The notes: a model not told the origin generated them from the letters alone. Numbered from the stretch's first letter, positions 22,852-36,835 are shown. The stretch: 64,000 nt of DNA from Gossypium raimondii (GCF_025698545.1 NC_068569.1:1364001-1428000); one strand, 5' to 3'. A program made the numbers and translations.

Positions 22852-25800
22852 AATGGGTGAAAAGGAATGATGGGGAAGAGAGACTGGGGGGGGGGGGCAG
22901 TTTTCTGGTGTTTACAGAGAGATAAATAGAATGATGATGGTTCATAAATCATAACATAAACTAGTGTGAATGATGAATAAAAAATATTGGATCAAATGGG
23001 GCAATAATTTATATATCTAGAAAGGAAGAGAAGACTTGATTGGTGGGTTTAATTTTTTTTCCTTTAAATATAAAAAAAAAAAACCTAAGAAATGTAATGA
23101 AAGGCTGAAAAAGCCAAAGGAATGGGTGATGAGTGGTGTTGTTGGCTTTTAGAGAAGGGATTGTGGGATTGGGATCTCTTAACTGCTGCTCGTGCACTAC
23201 ACGGCAAAGCCCGACGGCAATACCTTTGCTGCTGACGTCTATTCATATTTGATGGCCAATTCTTTTATTTTTCCAACACCAAAATTGGCAGCGCGTGATC
23301 TGCACCGTCCATTTTTAGTTTTTAATTTGTTTTTGGCCTTTCAGCTCATTGTAATTGACTAGTTTCCAGAGACTTTGGATAAGAATGTTAACGGCGCTTT
23401 CAATGCTTTAGTGTTTTTTTTTTTTTTTCAAAATTGCCTTTCTTGATTTTTTTCCATATTGCAAGAAAAATGAGACAATGTGTTGGCATTTTTTTTTTCT
23501 TGTGCAATGGGGAAAATTTTCTAATATATGTATATTTTTCAACAGAAAGTTAGAATCTCATGAGAAAGATCAGGCTAATTAAGGAAATGACCAAAAACAG
23601 GAGGCAAAAAAACAAGAGGATAGAGACTTGTAAGAAACCGACAATGATCTGTGTAATGTTAGAAGATCGACAAAACATATGTGCTATAACTTTTGTCTTG
23701 GAAACTCTAACAAACTCCACACAAAATTGTTTCACTAAAACTGGAGAGTGAATATCACGCACTGGAAAATAAAATGAAGGGAGCGTATGGAGAAGTTGAA
23801 CAGCTGAATAGTTTTATAAGTTAATTTAGGGTTGAAGAATGGTTGCATGGTGTCATCCATGATGTGTCAGACTGTGGCATGCCAAAATATTGGACAGTGG
23901 AGTTTTTAAGATGCTCAGCTTAGATCTCTGGTTGAAGATTGGAAAACGACTGTGTCACCAATGGGATAATTGCTTTGGTAATTGCCAGACATTAAAAATG
24001 AAAAAAAGCTGCTGTTTTAGGGCTTCATTGGCACATGCTTGTCTTCAATCATTAATGTCCGCTTGCGGTTCAGGTTTGCAGACAAATATGGCTGTTTCTA
24101 CTAATTTGTTTAACAAATTGAAGATAAACACGTCCTCATTTGTTAAATCTTTCTGATTAGACATGACCTTCAATCTCTCAGATAATCAATGAAGGGCCGT
24201 GTATCAACACTTACAAGCCCTAGTAATACTAATTACATATCTCCTTCATTAAATATAAACATTCAAATCTTAAGTTGTTAGGAATTAGCTGTAATACCAC
24301 GAAAGCAAGTTATTGTACTCCAGTTTTTTTCTTTAAAATAGATAATTCAATTCTTATATATTAAATTAAAGATTAAATTAATTTTTTGTTAAAAATTTAT
24401 CTATTTTACTTTTAAATTTTAAGCATAAGATACACGTGGCATGTCAAACATTACTATCTTATTATTCTATTAATTATGTCAATTTTTAACAGTAAAAAAA
24501 TAAAATTTTAATAGAAATAAATAACTTATATGAATTAATTGGCCTCTTTTTTTTAGTAGAGGGACAAAATATAGTCCAAGACTTAATATAGGAGCTTCTA
24601 TGGTATTTTTATCGAATTAGCTTATTAAAAATAAAAATCAATATTTAAGAATTAGATAGGAAGTCAAATAAATTAATTCAACTAATTTTAAAAATTAAAA
24701 TGGATAAATTAATACTTATTAAAAATATTCAAAAAGATTATAAAGCATTAAAAATTAGAAAAACAAACAAACATAATGATAAAATCAAAACTTTTTGGGT
24801 TTCTTTTTCAATTTACTTAGAGTCTTTATCAAGTTTTTAACAAATTGAAATGGTAATTATTTTGGATTTTATGTAGTCCAAATTTTGAGGATTAATTTTT
24901 AATTTAATCATTTGAATAGATTGATTTAATCTGAGTTAGACAACCAACAAAATAACGGATAAAGTAGCATAGTAAAAGTGGGTGAGATGTGAATTCTTAG
25001 AATAATTTTGATTTAGACAGATTTTTCTTTTTGCGTTTCTCTGGGCAAACGTAACAAGCTAAGCGATTGAAATCGGATAAGGGAAGTCCTTTCACAGCTT
25101 TCTATTCGACTCGGCATTGAAAGTATCCCTTGATTTACATCAAATCAAATCATTTAAGCCCAGGAAAAATTCGTTTTTTAAAATGGTAATCTCAACAAAT
25201 TTCCTCGCACACACCCACTTACATTTAAAGTCCAGAAAGATAGTTGTAGGGCAAAACTTTCTTAAACTTAATTTGTAGCCACACGTTAATAGCTTGATGT
25301 GGCAAATGTGAGTACACATTTCTATTATTTAAAGACTAATGAATAAGTATGTCAGAAAATCGTGGGCGGATATGACCTAAAGTAAGAAAAGATTGAAGAA
25401 GATAGGACTCTTTGTTTTTCCAAAGTAGTTAATATTTTTAGATTGAAATGGATGAAAATTGAAAAGGTCAAGATTTTACTAAAGCAAAACCAGTTTCAGT
25501 AGACTGATGGAGTCCACTTGGTGTAGTTTTCTGCAAATTGTTTGCTACAGATAACTACCCCATAAAGCCATAAACAAAGAAGTCCATTATGGCGAAACTT
25601 TGGTTTTACAAGTAAATATGCTGAAGCAGTAATAATAATATAATGAGAAAATGGAGCTTCCTGGAAGTTTCCAGTTATCATAGGACTTGGTAAGTCAACA
25701 GATTTGGAGTAATGGGTTGGCAGATTCTGATTTTTGGCATTTTGCCATTGGAAATTAAAACTTCAAATTATTGGTTTTTTGGATGGTATGATAGAAGATC

Positions 25801-26280
25801 ATCCAAGCGCATATTTTAAAATATATTGTACTTACTCTACACATGTAGAAGTTGAGATAAGTTTGGATGTTTACCAAACAAGAAGTTGTCCCTGCAAATA
25901 TTATTTTGGTCTTTGAAAATGGGGAAGCTAATAAAAAAGGAAAAGATTTAGCTTTTGGTTTGGAGAGAGTACCAAATTAGTAGTATTGCATGGATTTGTA
26001 ATTAAGGCCTTGCTAATCCAATCATATGACTATCTATAAGGATGTAAAATAGACCATCCAATCCAATGGATCCATAGGATATGGGGCTTAAACCTCAGGG
26101 AAATTCTTGGCCGGATGAGATCACCAGTTTAAGGGCTGCATCATTTGTTTTTTTGATCAATAACATTTTAATTCATTTTCCATAACAAGACAAGAGAGGA
26201 AGTTAGAGGGAATCACAGTAATATTGCAAACCGTGTCAAAGAGATACGTTTTTGTCTACAAAAGTGGATGAGGTATGAAT
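22852..26280. other. Intergenic spacer
   Basis: The left part is the promoter side of the small membrane protein gene. No further gene is supported; short open frames (for example 23560-23751 and 23890-24156) show no recognisable domain. The 24340-24640 stretch has the look of a small MITE (TACACGTGGCATGTC in the middle, AT-rich arms) but its ends are unclear. Confidence 0.45.
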
Positions 26281-28960
26281 TTACGAAGACATACGATAGT
26301 AAGAGGTGTCTGGAGTAAGATCCTGGGCTACTTGCAGAAGGTGCTCTATATTGATTTCAGGGTAGTGTTGTAATAGCTTTAAGTTAGCTGCAAAATCACC
26401 ACTCAATAGCCTGCTTTTCACACACAACAACATGGCACAGCATACACGTAGAAGCATTTCCTGCACAAGGAACAGTTTGCTATCAACAATTATGCCTTCA
26501 TTTAAATTTACAGAAAGTAGAAAGGACTATACTATTAGAGATAGAGAGACCTGGATGCCGAAAGGACTACTTATAAGAGAATCCCAGATTCTTAAGATAG
26601 ATTGGAGATTGAATTCTTGAGTAAGTAGTAAAGTTATCCACCGGAATCCGTAGTATTGAGGCTTAACCTGTTCATTAAAATACATGGTATAAAAAAGAGG
26701 AGTATGCAGAAGGCTAGTTTCATAGTTGATACAGTTTGATGATACCTTAGCAGAAATCAAAATGAATAAAAGGGTTTAATAAACACCTTATATACTTTGT
26801 TTAAAACTTGCCTTAGAAGTGAATTCAAGATGTCGCCATAGTTCCTCATCATTGGCTTTCAGTAAGTCTGACAAGCGAGAAAGAGTAGAAAGGATGCCCA
26901 CAGAACTATTATCTAATTGTTGACAGAAATGATCCACCGAGTCACTCAAGAGTAGGACAAAACATGAAAAGCTGTCTGCTTCTGCATTCGACTGCATAAT
27001 AATGGAATTAAATGAATATATAATACCAAACCAAGCTCTTACGTCTCAATGACTTGCTTACAACAACAGAATTTGTTGCCATAAATGACCAAGGATCATA
27101 TAACAAAATGGTTCACAAGGAAAAAGAGAATAAAACATGGTTCTTACTGCATTCTTCTCATCTGTATCAGTGCTAAATACATAGTATAATGGTGCCAAGA
27201 CCTCATTCATGCCTTGGACATAACGGATGGCGGGATTGAGTTTCGAAAATAGGAGAAGAACATTCCTCATTGATTCCTATAAACAAAAGCACATCCCAGC
27301 ATGGAGTGAGTATTCAAACCACAAGAGGTGCTAACATGGATGCTTGATCATCTATTTGCAATTTGGAGCGCTGATAGAACAGAGTGTGTTTGACTAGAAA
27401 ATACACCATGGAGGTAAGAAGAAAAAGCCATGTACCCTGTGTTTCCTGCCGAATGATGATTCTCCTGAGAAGAATTTCATTTCAGGATGTGTGCGTTGCA
27501 AATCACGGTCGATCTGTTCTGCGATTTCCGTATGCTGGAAACCAATGTATCCATTATAAACATTTGCAAAATTATAACATAAAAAAAGAATCCATCAATG
27601 GTTGATACCTATTGAACCGAGATTTACCTCAAAGTATTGATGCCAAACACTAGCCTTACCAAGGCTCAAAGGGTGATCTTCATGAGAAATTTCGTGCCGT
27701 ATAAGTGGTCCAGCAGTATCACTATGAGCATTATTATGCTCATTAGACTGAAATGCTTCTTCTTTCATCCTTGCAAGTTCTGACTAGATTCCATACTAAG
27801 ATTAGTGGAATAAAACTTCTAATATACTACCTACCTAAACGGCATTTCTATTAACATGTAAGGTATTCTCCAACTACATTAAACAAAATCTATTGACTAA
27901 GCAAATGCTGCATCATAAATAGTTTCTTACAGGAGTCAAAAGAAGCTCTTCTTTCAACTTAGCATATTTTTTCCGATTTTCACTCAGCTCTTTTTCCCAT
28001 AAGTCCCGAGATGGAGGTAAGTAACCCAGTATCAGCTGCAAGAATTTAACATTCAAAGACAAATAACAAGTTAGATTCTGGTATGAATATCAAAACTCTG
28101 GCGGCCTTCGGCTAGCCAATGTAGCCGAGCAGCATTAGGGTTTTTGGTAATCACATTGTTAGAGAAGGGGATGATTCAGGCCAACCAAACAACATTGCTT
28201 ATCTTCATAGTTCATTATTTTCCCAACTGTTTAAGTTTTAAATTATGTAGAATCTTTGTTACCCGACTCTTCATTTCTTTAAATTACTCCTGTTCGGCAC
28301 TACATCTATATCAAGGCTACATAATATTCAATAATCTAGCTAACGTGGGCAAAAAACTGATAATGCTTGCAACCAAATGAAGAAATTTATTAATTAGAAT
28401 GATTTTAAGAAAAATTACTTTCCAAACAGTTGCACGCAAATTTCCTCCTTCGGGAATCCCAGTGCTAGCAATTCTTTGGAGTTTTTCCAAATTTATCTCC
28501 TTCTGAGAAATCTGAATTGTACCACAATAATAATGAATGATCAACATTATGAAGAAAAGGATCTATAATTTAATGTTAAAAAGAAAATGAAATACAACAA
28601 ATCTCTGACCTCGTACTCAATATCAGACCTTTTCTCATCAGCTTCAATAGTTTTGATAACCGAAATGTGACTCGACCCGTCTTTTTCGTGCCTCGGTTGA
28701 CGCCCGTTATGTTCCAATTCTGCATCCGCTTTCATCTTCCTCTTCACCATCGGCTCCTCTTCTTGAACTTCATTATGATCATGATCATCATCAGTTTCAC
28801 TTTCACGATCGGACCTGAATCCGGTTGGTTGAAGAATCTCGAGCTCTTCACCCAACTCGCAAACCGAGCCGGATCCTCCGCTATCTTCATCCTTGTCTTC
28901 GAATCCGGCGACTAAACTGCCGAGTCGATCGGGAAGCTTGAGCTTTTTGCCTTTGAGCAT
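26281..28960 (-). CDS. TBC-domain Rab GTPase-activating protein (TBC1D13-like), 9 exons
   Basis: Coding exons are 28610-28960, 28419-28511, 27931-28035, 27628-27783, 27436-27534, 27148-27276, 26812-26991, 26551-26667 and 26281-26460 (1410 nt, 469 aa); every exon is a multiple of three. The N-terminal ~115 residues are acidic and probably disordered. The TBC domain follows, from about residue 120 (LEKLQRIASTGIPEG-LRATVWK) to the C terminus. Both catalytic fingers of Rab GAPs are visible: the Arg finger motif IDRDLQRT and the Gln finger YVQGMNEVLAPLYYVF. Further TBC blocks are AEADSFSCFV, CQQLDNSSVGI, DEELWRHLE and YYGFRWITLLLTQEF. It should accelerate GTP hydrolysis by a Rab in membrane traffic; the target Rab is unknown. 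Intron 7 (26668-26811) uses a GC donor (AAG/GCAAGT). All exon joins keep frame, so the gene looks intact. Confidence 0.93.
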
Positions 28961-29639
28961 GGTGATGTGGTAGTGGGTGATTTGGGACTGAGTCAGGCGA
29001 GAGTTGGGATGCGATTTGGTTCCATGGAAAGTCTTGTTTGAGAGATTGCAGAGTAGGTTTCATGACTCAGAACCGTTCCCTTGGCTCCATGAAGAAGACT
29101 GGTAGTTATAAACGGTTTGAATGTTAGGTGGGTCCATACCGTCTTTTGCACCAATACAAAGTTCTCACGTGTACTATGTTAACTAGCCCTGTGGCACAGT
29201 GGATGAACAAAAAACAAAGGGTCCATAAAAAATTAGATAATAAACAATTTTTTGGAAAAATAATTATTACTAAAACAATTTGAAAATTGCACAAATAAAA
29301 AACAATTATTATAAAATTAAAAACACCAACAAATAGTTAGAAAAAGTGAAAGTTGAACCAAAACTTATAAAAGACTTGTGGTTATATTTAAAAAAATACT
29401 AAAATGATTGAGTTAACTAAAATATTTAATTTTTATTACCAGAAAAATATTTAAATTTATATTTAATTTTGGCTACTTGTTTATTTTCGATTAACATATT
29501 ACACCAAATTGGACCAATAAAATTGTATAATATTTATTTTTTTTAAATATTTGAAAATGTTTTGGGATTGATAATGTATTTATAATGAATTAACTGACAT
29601 AACAAACTTTAATTTTTCCGACGAGTTGAAGGAAATAAT
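28961..29639. other. Promoter side of the TBC gene and spacer
   Basis: The first ~150 bases left of about 29100 are less AT-rich and probably hold the 5' UTR and core promoter of the minus-strand TBC gene. The rest is AT-rich with no gene seen. Confidence 0.45.
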
Positions 29640-30330
29640 AAAGAACCATTTGCTGCTTCGATTAAAATTGAAAATATAAAATCTTGTACAGTAAAATTCA
29701 ACTTTGCACAGCCGGAAAGAAAGGTACCCCTCAGCTGCATCTTTAGTTTTTATGGTCCTTGAAAACTTTATATCACATTAATGCACTCGTTACGTTTCAT
29801 TCTTAAATGACCTCTTTATGGAACAAACACCCTTTAACATCTCTTTCGCCATTGCTGCCAGAAAGGTCAAAATGCGCCATGAATGCAACAGTAAAGTTTA
29901 TGACACAAAAACTTGCATCCCCTTGAATCACACTGTACAACTCACGACAGCCTTAGTACCGAAGCAAATGCTTAGCTGTAGCTAGTCAATGGCTCGATGA
30001 CAAAAAATGATTTGGTAACCCAAAAGGCACCAACCGGGGAAGAAAATAAAGGACCACAGGCTGCACATGGGATAATTAAACAACTTACGATTTTATCTAC
30101 GGAGCTGTTTCAGTTCCTAGGCCTGAGGGGCTGGGCTGAAGTTGATGCCTTTGCTCTAATCTTTGACATTTCACCATCTACCTGTAATGGTGGTCCAATA
30201 TTATTTTCCTCATCATCAATATTGTAACTGGGAGGAAGGAGCCCAGTTTTCGTTGCTTCTCGCACACCTGTCTCATCACCATTAGTGTAATAATAAGCTG
30301 ATACTGCTTTCTAATGTAGCCGCTGGGTGT
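29640..30330 (-). pseudogene. Orphan last exon and 3' UTR-like sequence, gene not recognised
   Basis: On the minus strand an acceptor-like CATTAG at 30311 is followed by an open frame at 30110-30310 (201 nt, 66 aa plus TGA). It begins KAVSAYYYTNGDETG, continues with REATKTGLLPPSYNIDDEE and IGPPLQVDGEMSKIRAKA, and ends LRPRN. Codon use and the stable frame look like a real coding exon, and the sequence after the stop is a plausible 3' UTR. I find no upstream exons to the right of 30330, where the sequence becomes AT-rich. It may be a truncated gene copy, or the last exon of a gene whose other exons I failed to see. I do not recognise the family. Confidence 0.4.
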
Positions 30331-31878
30331 TTCATGTTACAATATGAAAGGAAAGACTAAAATCCTATACTTCATCTTCTTCATTTATTTTCTGTTCAGA
30401 TGTCAATTTGTATTAACTATTTCGTAATATCTTTATTTATACTTTTTTCTTTATATTAATTTAATGTGACAGAGTTAATTTAACATTAACTCGTGAATCC
30501 AATTACAAAACACTAAAATTTAGTGTGAAGTGAGGATTGATTTCTTTCTAGGCTACAATTTTTCTTGTGATGTTCCATATAAGATTATTGTTTTATTATA
30601 AAAATAATATTAAAATAGATGGTAAGTCAAATTTTCTTTTAATGGCCTTGTACTGGTGAAAAGGGAAGCTCAGGAAAAAAAAATTGATTGATAATCTCCG
30701 ACCTAATTAACTCTTTGTATTTGGGTGTTAGTGATTGAGATTCAGCCACGACATGCATTCGTTACAATCGTGAAAACTCATATACGTCAAAAGGTGACCA
30801 CATTAGACTTCTTCAACATAGGCCATTTAAGCTCCATTTCTTCTACTACAAAAAGATTATTGAAGTTTTAAAAGCTGTCACTAGGAGGAGGTAAGCATCT
30901 ACTCTGGGAGTTGGTTTAAGAGACTTCAGTTAGCTGCTTACATATATCTAATCTAAGCACTTCCACTTAAGATCAGTACCTCTGTTATCAATAGCTCTTT
31001 GAGCCGAAAATTTAGTTTTCTTAGCTTATATATATGTATGGTCTTAGCTATATGGATAAGCTGCTAATAATAGCATTAATTATAATATAGAGATCAGTTC
31101 AAATTCTATATAAAGAGTAAGACTCGCCAAATTCTAAGCAGATAACACAGAATTTGGTGAGAGCGTGGTGAGTAATCAGTTTCTGATCATCAAAAAGAGA
31201 TATTTATTACATCAAATCATCTCATATATAGATTTGCAAAAGAAAAAAAAATTGGGGGGCCGGGGGGAGGGTCCTTTTTTGAGTTTTGCACTAAGAATCC
31301 TTGTCCGAACAAATGAAAGCTGATCAGTCGGTATTTTTCCCAGCAATAGATGCCGACACACTGTGTATTGGTTCCTTTGGAACTCTTTGATTTCATGATC
31401 ATTGGGCCTACATTAATAGTTATGCCATGTGAAGTTCATAAACTCCCAAGATAGATTGCCCAAAGCATTAGTTTACTAGATATAATTACCTTTTCTTTAA
31501 TCATTATTCTGCATTAATATTTTTAATGGTTTTAAAAGAGTAATCATAGATTGAGTATTTGCCGATGAAAAAAAGGTTGTCCCGTCATTATTTTCTTTAA
31601 ACTACATATTGCATGGGAAAGCAAACGGAGTCGTTTGATAGGTTCTTTAAGGTTTTAAAACAAAGGTTTAGGTGACGATGCTAATTGCCAGCTACATGGT
31701 ACAAGCCTTTTACTTGGCCGACAATTCATCTTTTCAGTAAAAAAAAGCTTCTCCATATATACTATATATCCCTCATTCTCTCATCAGTTCTTATGTACTT
31801 GATTCATCTTCTTCTCTGAACCTCCTTTTTTTCCCGTACCTGTTTCAGATTCAAATACCTGCTTTCTGTCTCCAAATT
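30331..31878. other. Spacer and upstream region of the SHINE-type gene
   Basis: No gene is supported. The last part should be the promoter and 5' UTR of the AP2 gene. A TATA-rich stretch at 31754-31769 (CATATATACTATATAT) lies about 110-125 bases before the ATG, followed by a pyrimidine-rich leader. Confidence 0.5.
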
Positions 31879-32562
31879 ATGGTGCAATCAAAGAAGTTTA
31901 GAGGTGTCAGGCAACGACACTGGGGTTCCTGGGTATCTGAAATTCGCCATCCGTTACTGTAAGTAAGCTTCAAGCTTTTTCTCAGTGTATTCAACATCGA
32001 TTTTCTTGTATCTTTTATGGTATATATATTTTGTTGCAGAAAGAGAAGGGTATGGCTTGGCACATTCGAAACAGCTGAAGAAGCAGCCCGAGCTTATGAC
32101 CAAGCAGCGATCTTAATGAGTGGGAGGAATGCAAAAACCAACTTCCCCCTATCACAAACAGCAAATGGAGACCCGGAAGGCAATGAAAGTTCCCATTCAT
32201 CATCACCTCCAAACGAACTATCTGAACTTCTCCATGCGAAGCTTAGAAAATGCAGCAAGGCACCGTCTCCTTCCATGACTTGTCTAAGGCTTGACACCGA
32301 GAATTCCCACATCGGGGTGTGGCAAAAGCGAGCAGGGAAGACCTCGGATTCCAATTGGGTAATGACTGTCCAGTTCGGAAAAGGGAATGCTCAAGCTTCC
32401 GCCAAGGGTTCCAATACCCAGGGACCCTCGGCTAGTAGCGAAGTGAGAGGAGAGATGGATGAAGAGGAGAGAATTGCACTACAAATGATAGAAGAGCTGC
32501 TTCATAGGAACTGTTCTTCTTCATTTGGTGTGGCAGAAGAGGAGGGTAACTTGTTTGTTTAG
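31879..32562 (+). CDS. AP2/ERF transcription factor of the SHINE/WIN clade, 2 exons
   Basis: Exons are 31879-31958 and 32040-32562 (603 nt, 200 aa) with a GT-AG intron of 81 bases. The protein begins [20 protein letters not shown] and continues [20 protein letters not shown]; the AP2 DNA-binding domain spans about residues 6-64 and ends [10 protein letters not shown]. The [15 protein letters not shown] wording and an intron cutting the AP2 domain just before KRR are characteristic of the SHN/WIN group. The middle region ([25 protein letters not shown]) and the acidic C terminus ([16 protein letters not shown]) also fit. Length is close to the 186-199 aa of the Arabidopsis members. Known members activate wax, cutin and cell-wall genes in the epidermis. 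Which of the SHN paralogues it is cannot be decided here. Confidence 0.93.
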
Positions 32563-35090
32563 TCCTTAATTTTCTTAAATGAGTTAAGAAGTCCATGTGT
32601 TTATAGGATACAAAATATCATGCCATTCATGGGTGAATTTATACATAAAAGAATTTCAAGTATGTGATAGATTATAATTATAGGTTTACAGAATAGAGAA
32701 GGTGTCAGTTATGTTTACAAGAGACGGAAATAACATAATCATATGATTACACTATTTCTCATATGCTTACTCTCTCCACCATACTTTAATCTTTTTGTCT
32801 TTTTGAATCTTGACACTCCATCTATTCACACCTTTGCTTTTTGTTTTGTTTTTAAGATTTTATTGCTTTTTAGGGCAACAAAATGCTTAACTTTTTATTT
32901 TAATTATGTGTAGAAATTTGCGGTTTAAAAAAGCTTATGGATGTGTTCTAATTTTCATGATGTTTATTATGATCGTGGGATTTCTTTTCAAAGAAAATGA
33001 TGTTTGATTGACAAGCAAAAGCAAGGCAAGCTTCTTTAATTAGATTGTAATCGTCTCCCTTAATTAAAGCTTGGATGTCTTAATCTACTTATCCATCATT
33101 TACTAAGTTATATTTACTTTTCTATTTAAGAGAACAGTTTTAAATTTTGTATCAATTTTTTTATTAATTTGGTGCCACGATTTAATTGAACACCAATTTA
33201 ATTAAGAAATTATTAAAATTTTATATAATTTACATTATTATAAACATCAATAAAATTATTATAATTTTAAATATTAAGTTCTATTTCGCTTTTATATAAA
33301 ATTTTAATTTACATAATTTTGTCTCATTCACATTGTAATTATAATAAAGCATTATATACCTGCTGATACCCTGTTAGGCAATTTAATATTTTTTCATTCC
33401 TAACAATCGGTCTTACTTCTTCTTCTTCTTTTTGAAATTATCCTTATATAATATATATATGTGTGTGTGTAGGGATTAATCTAAAAGCCTAAAAATTATA
33501 TGATCTTATGTGAAGAAAGCTTCATACGAAGCTTATTAAAGCTATAATCTTGGTAGCAATACATGACAATATCATCACTTCACTTCAATGCCACAGTTTG
33601 AGGCACTTAAAATGCAGACGAGTTGGGTCGCTAACTCCTTCCAATATTCAAAATCTACAATAAAAAAATAATATTTTCAAAAAATAAAAAGTTTTCGATT
33701 AAATTCACAATGAGATAAGTGAAGGTAGTTGGGTTTGTTTTAAATGCTATGTTGTTTAATTGAATATGGAGAGAGATGGGGGGTATATGTTTAGGGCTTC
33801 ATTTTCAATGGTCCATCCCATAGGCCACATCCATCACCCAATTCCTGTACCTTTGATTTCACCCCGTATAAAAGTGATAAGTGCTGCCAACCCAAGTTAT
33901 ACACATATATATATATATTTATATATTTATTAAACTAGAATAATTCTTTTTAAATATTTTTTATAAATGAAACTAAAAATTTATTTAAAAAATTAAAATA
34001 TGAAACCGATGAATTATTTTTAAAAATTTTTACATTTTTATATTTTAAAAAATAAATTTAAAATTTTCAATCAATATCTTTTCTTTAATATTTTTTAAAA
34101 TAAAAATAATATTTATTTTCTAAAATCCAACACACATGGGCCGGATTGAAGCTCGATTCCAAAAAAATTCATACTCAAACTCATTTTTGGACTGACCTGT
34201 CTCATTCAAAAAACTCATTTTACTATTAAAATTTTTTAAAAATATATTTTTAATAAATATTTTACTATCAAAATAAAAATAAATTTATCTTAACTAATTC
34301 AAATTAAATTGAACCTTTTAAACCGGATGAACAGAACCGAGCAAATAAAATCATCCATTTGATCAAATTTTCTATTCCATTATATTTATTGATACATCAA
34401 AAAGAAAAATTGGCCACCGTCATTTCATTCGTCGGCTAAATAAAGAAGTTAGTAAATGAAGATGATATTTCAGCAAGTAAAGATTTGAAGGAATGAAAGT
34501 TAAATAAAAAAGATTGAAGGACAAAACAAATCACAACTTTTACATTGGAAAATTAGTTTTTTTTAATGCCATTGAACAACATTCAAAACTGATATTACAA
34601 AACTTATGAACTTGACTTTAATGCCATTTTTAGCAAATAAAAATACGAAATATACCATAAAATTTTCTTTTTCATACTCAAATCACATTTCCAATTCATT
34701 TAATTTATTTTCAAAACCCAAATTGTAAAAAAAATTATATTCAATTTTTTTCTTATATCGAAAAGGCCATGTCAAGGAACAAAATAGATAATAAAAATAG
34801 AGAACCAATAATTTTCCTTAATATTTTTATTTTTTATGTTTTTTAAAGAATGGGTATTTAATATTTTTATATAGAAGATATAGAGAAAATTTGGAGGTTT
34901 AAAATAATTTTCCTCATTTTCTCTCACTTTATTTATTTTTGAAAAATTCATTTACTTTTATTTTAATTTTTAGAATTTTCTAAAAGTTTTAGAAAAGAAT
35001 GATATTTTATCATTTTATATATTATAACTAGATCAAATTGACAGGAAGTATAAAATTGAAAATTAAAATTATTATTATACCAATTAAAAA
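32563..35090. other. Intergenic spacer
   Basis: The first few hundred bases are the likely 3' UTR and terminator side of the AP2 gene. The rest is very AT-rich with short AT/GT microsatellites (about 33448-33470 and 33903-33930). No gene was seen. Confidence 0.5.
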
Positions 35091-35156
35091 GTGTCACCTA
35101 ATAGTCGAGTGATCAAAAAAATAAATTTGTAAATTTTAGTGATCAAATTGTAACTT
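35091..35156 (+). repeat. Left part of a dispersed small repeat split by the outer solo LTR
   Basis: It reads GTCACCTAATAGTCGAGTGA and further on TAGTGATCAAATTGTAACTT. Joined to 40422 onwards it gives the continuous wording of the copy at about 62820-62910 (GTGATTAAATTGTAATTTTT, then AAGTTAAGTGACC). The pre-insertion site is therefore reconstructible. Confidence 0.65.
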
Positions 35157-36835
35157 TATAACAGCCTATTTTCAGTGAAATCGGAATAGTGATTTCCGGA
35201 CCACAAACCCGAGATAGGAAGAAAATTCATTTTAATATTATTTTATGATCTATGGTATGATAGGAATGTCGTATGAAAATTTCGTTAAGAAATTTTACCA
35301 ATTACATGTCTAATTTGTTAAAAAGAACTAAATTTAAAAAAAATTGCTAAACTTACTAATTATGATAATTAAGTGACTAAATAGCTTAACTAATAAATAT
35401 GGGAAGGCTTAAGGCATAAATATGTCTAAAGTAAAAGGATGAGGCGGCATAACATAGGAAAATAATAAAAATAAAACCAAATTAATGGCAAAATTGTAAA
35501 TAAGTTGAAATTAAACTAAAACAAATTGAAATTAAAGGATTCTAGACGTTTTCATCATCAATTTTGGTTCATAAACAGACTTAGAAGAGAGTTTAAGCTG
35601 GTTTTCATATTTTTGCTTCATGTGAGTTCAATTCTTACCCGTTTCTTATATTTTTTATGTTTTTCAGATTGTTACAATTAGGTCCAACTAAATCTTACCT
35701 TAGTTTTTATTTTATTGAAAATCTTACTTTTTTATTTTATTGAAAATTTTGGAAGTTACCATTGATGATTTTATATTATTTTAGTTATTAAATGATGAAT
35801 TTGAGATGTTGATGGGTATTTAAATGTATTTTGTTAAAGAATTTTGATGAAATCATGATTTAGGGACTAAATTGAAAAGATGATGAATTCATGAAAATTC
35901 TAAATCTTTATGAAATTCATGGGTTTCTATTGTGATATATGGAAATTGGCTAGGCTTGGAATAAGGATTAAATAGTATGAATTTCACTTTTCGAGCCTAG
36001 GGACGAAAACATAATTAATCAAAAGTATAGGGGCAAAATGTAATTTTACCAAAGATGTGTATTGGACTGAATTGAATATGAATTGTATTAAATTGATGTT
36101 AAATTCATTTATATAGATCCGAATGGATCAAATACGGAGTTAAATCAAGGAAAAGAAAAAGTATCAGATTAGTAGACAACAAATCAACGTATAATTGTCG
36201 AGGTAAGTTCGTGTAACTAAATTGTATATTTATATGATTTAAATTGAATGTTATGTATTTGAAATGTATAAGTGCCATGTATATGGAATTAATCACATAT
36301 TCGACGATGACCGACAAGTATTAAGTCCCGTTTGAATAAATGAAATTCGATGGATACAGGGCTCCCGAATTGGTTGTGGTCCTGCATGTGTTGCGGACAT
36401 ACCACAACTCGCAAGAGATTCCCATTATTAGCTCTCATGAGCATCTCGATATTAGCTCTATTGAGCAACCCGATACATGGCTCTCACGAGCTGTAATACC
36501 CCGAAAATTTCTACAGTAAGAAAGTAAGATAGTATCCTTGATATAGTAAAATAAGAAAATAAAGTAACAATAAGGGAAATTTTGAGTTATGTCAACACTT
36601 GGAAATATATTATCGTATATTAATTTAAGAAAGGACTAAATCATAAAAGTGAGAAAAGTTTTGTTGCTCAATAGTAAATACTCAAAATTTGAGGGGTTAA
36701 AATGTAAATATGAAAAATTTAAAGTACCAATAGTGTAAATATTTTAAGGGTGGAATGATCTAGAAATTAAGAAAAATGGATGAATTGAGACCAAATTGAA
36801 TAGGTGAAGAATAGGTGAAGAATTGACGGTAAAAA

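Noticed and set aside
22391-22945. Several open frames on both strands across the small membrane protein gene
   Set aside because: They are shadows of the two real exons and their intron; only the spliced minus-strand frame gives a continuous conserved protein.
23890-24156. 88-codon open frame
   Set aside because: No recognisable domain, no promoter or splice context; composition looks like chance.
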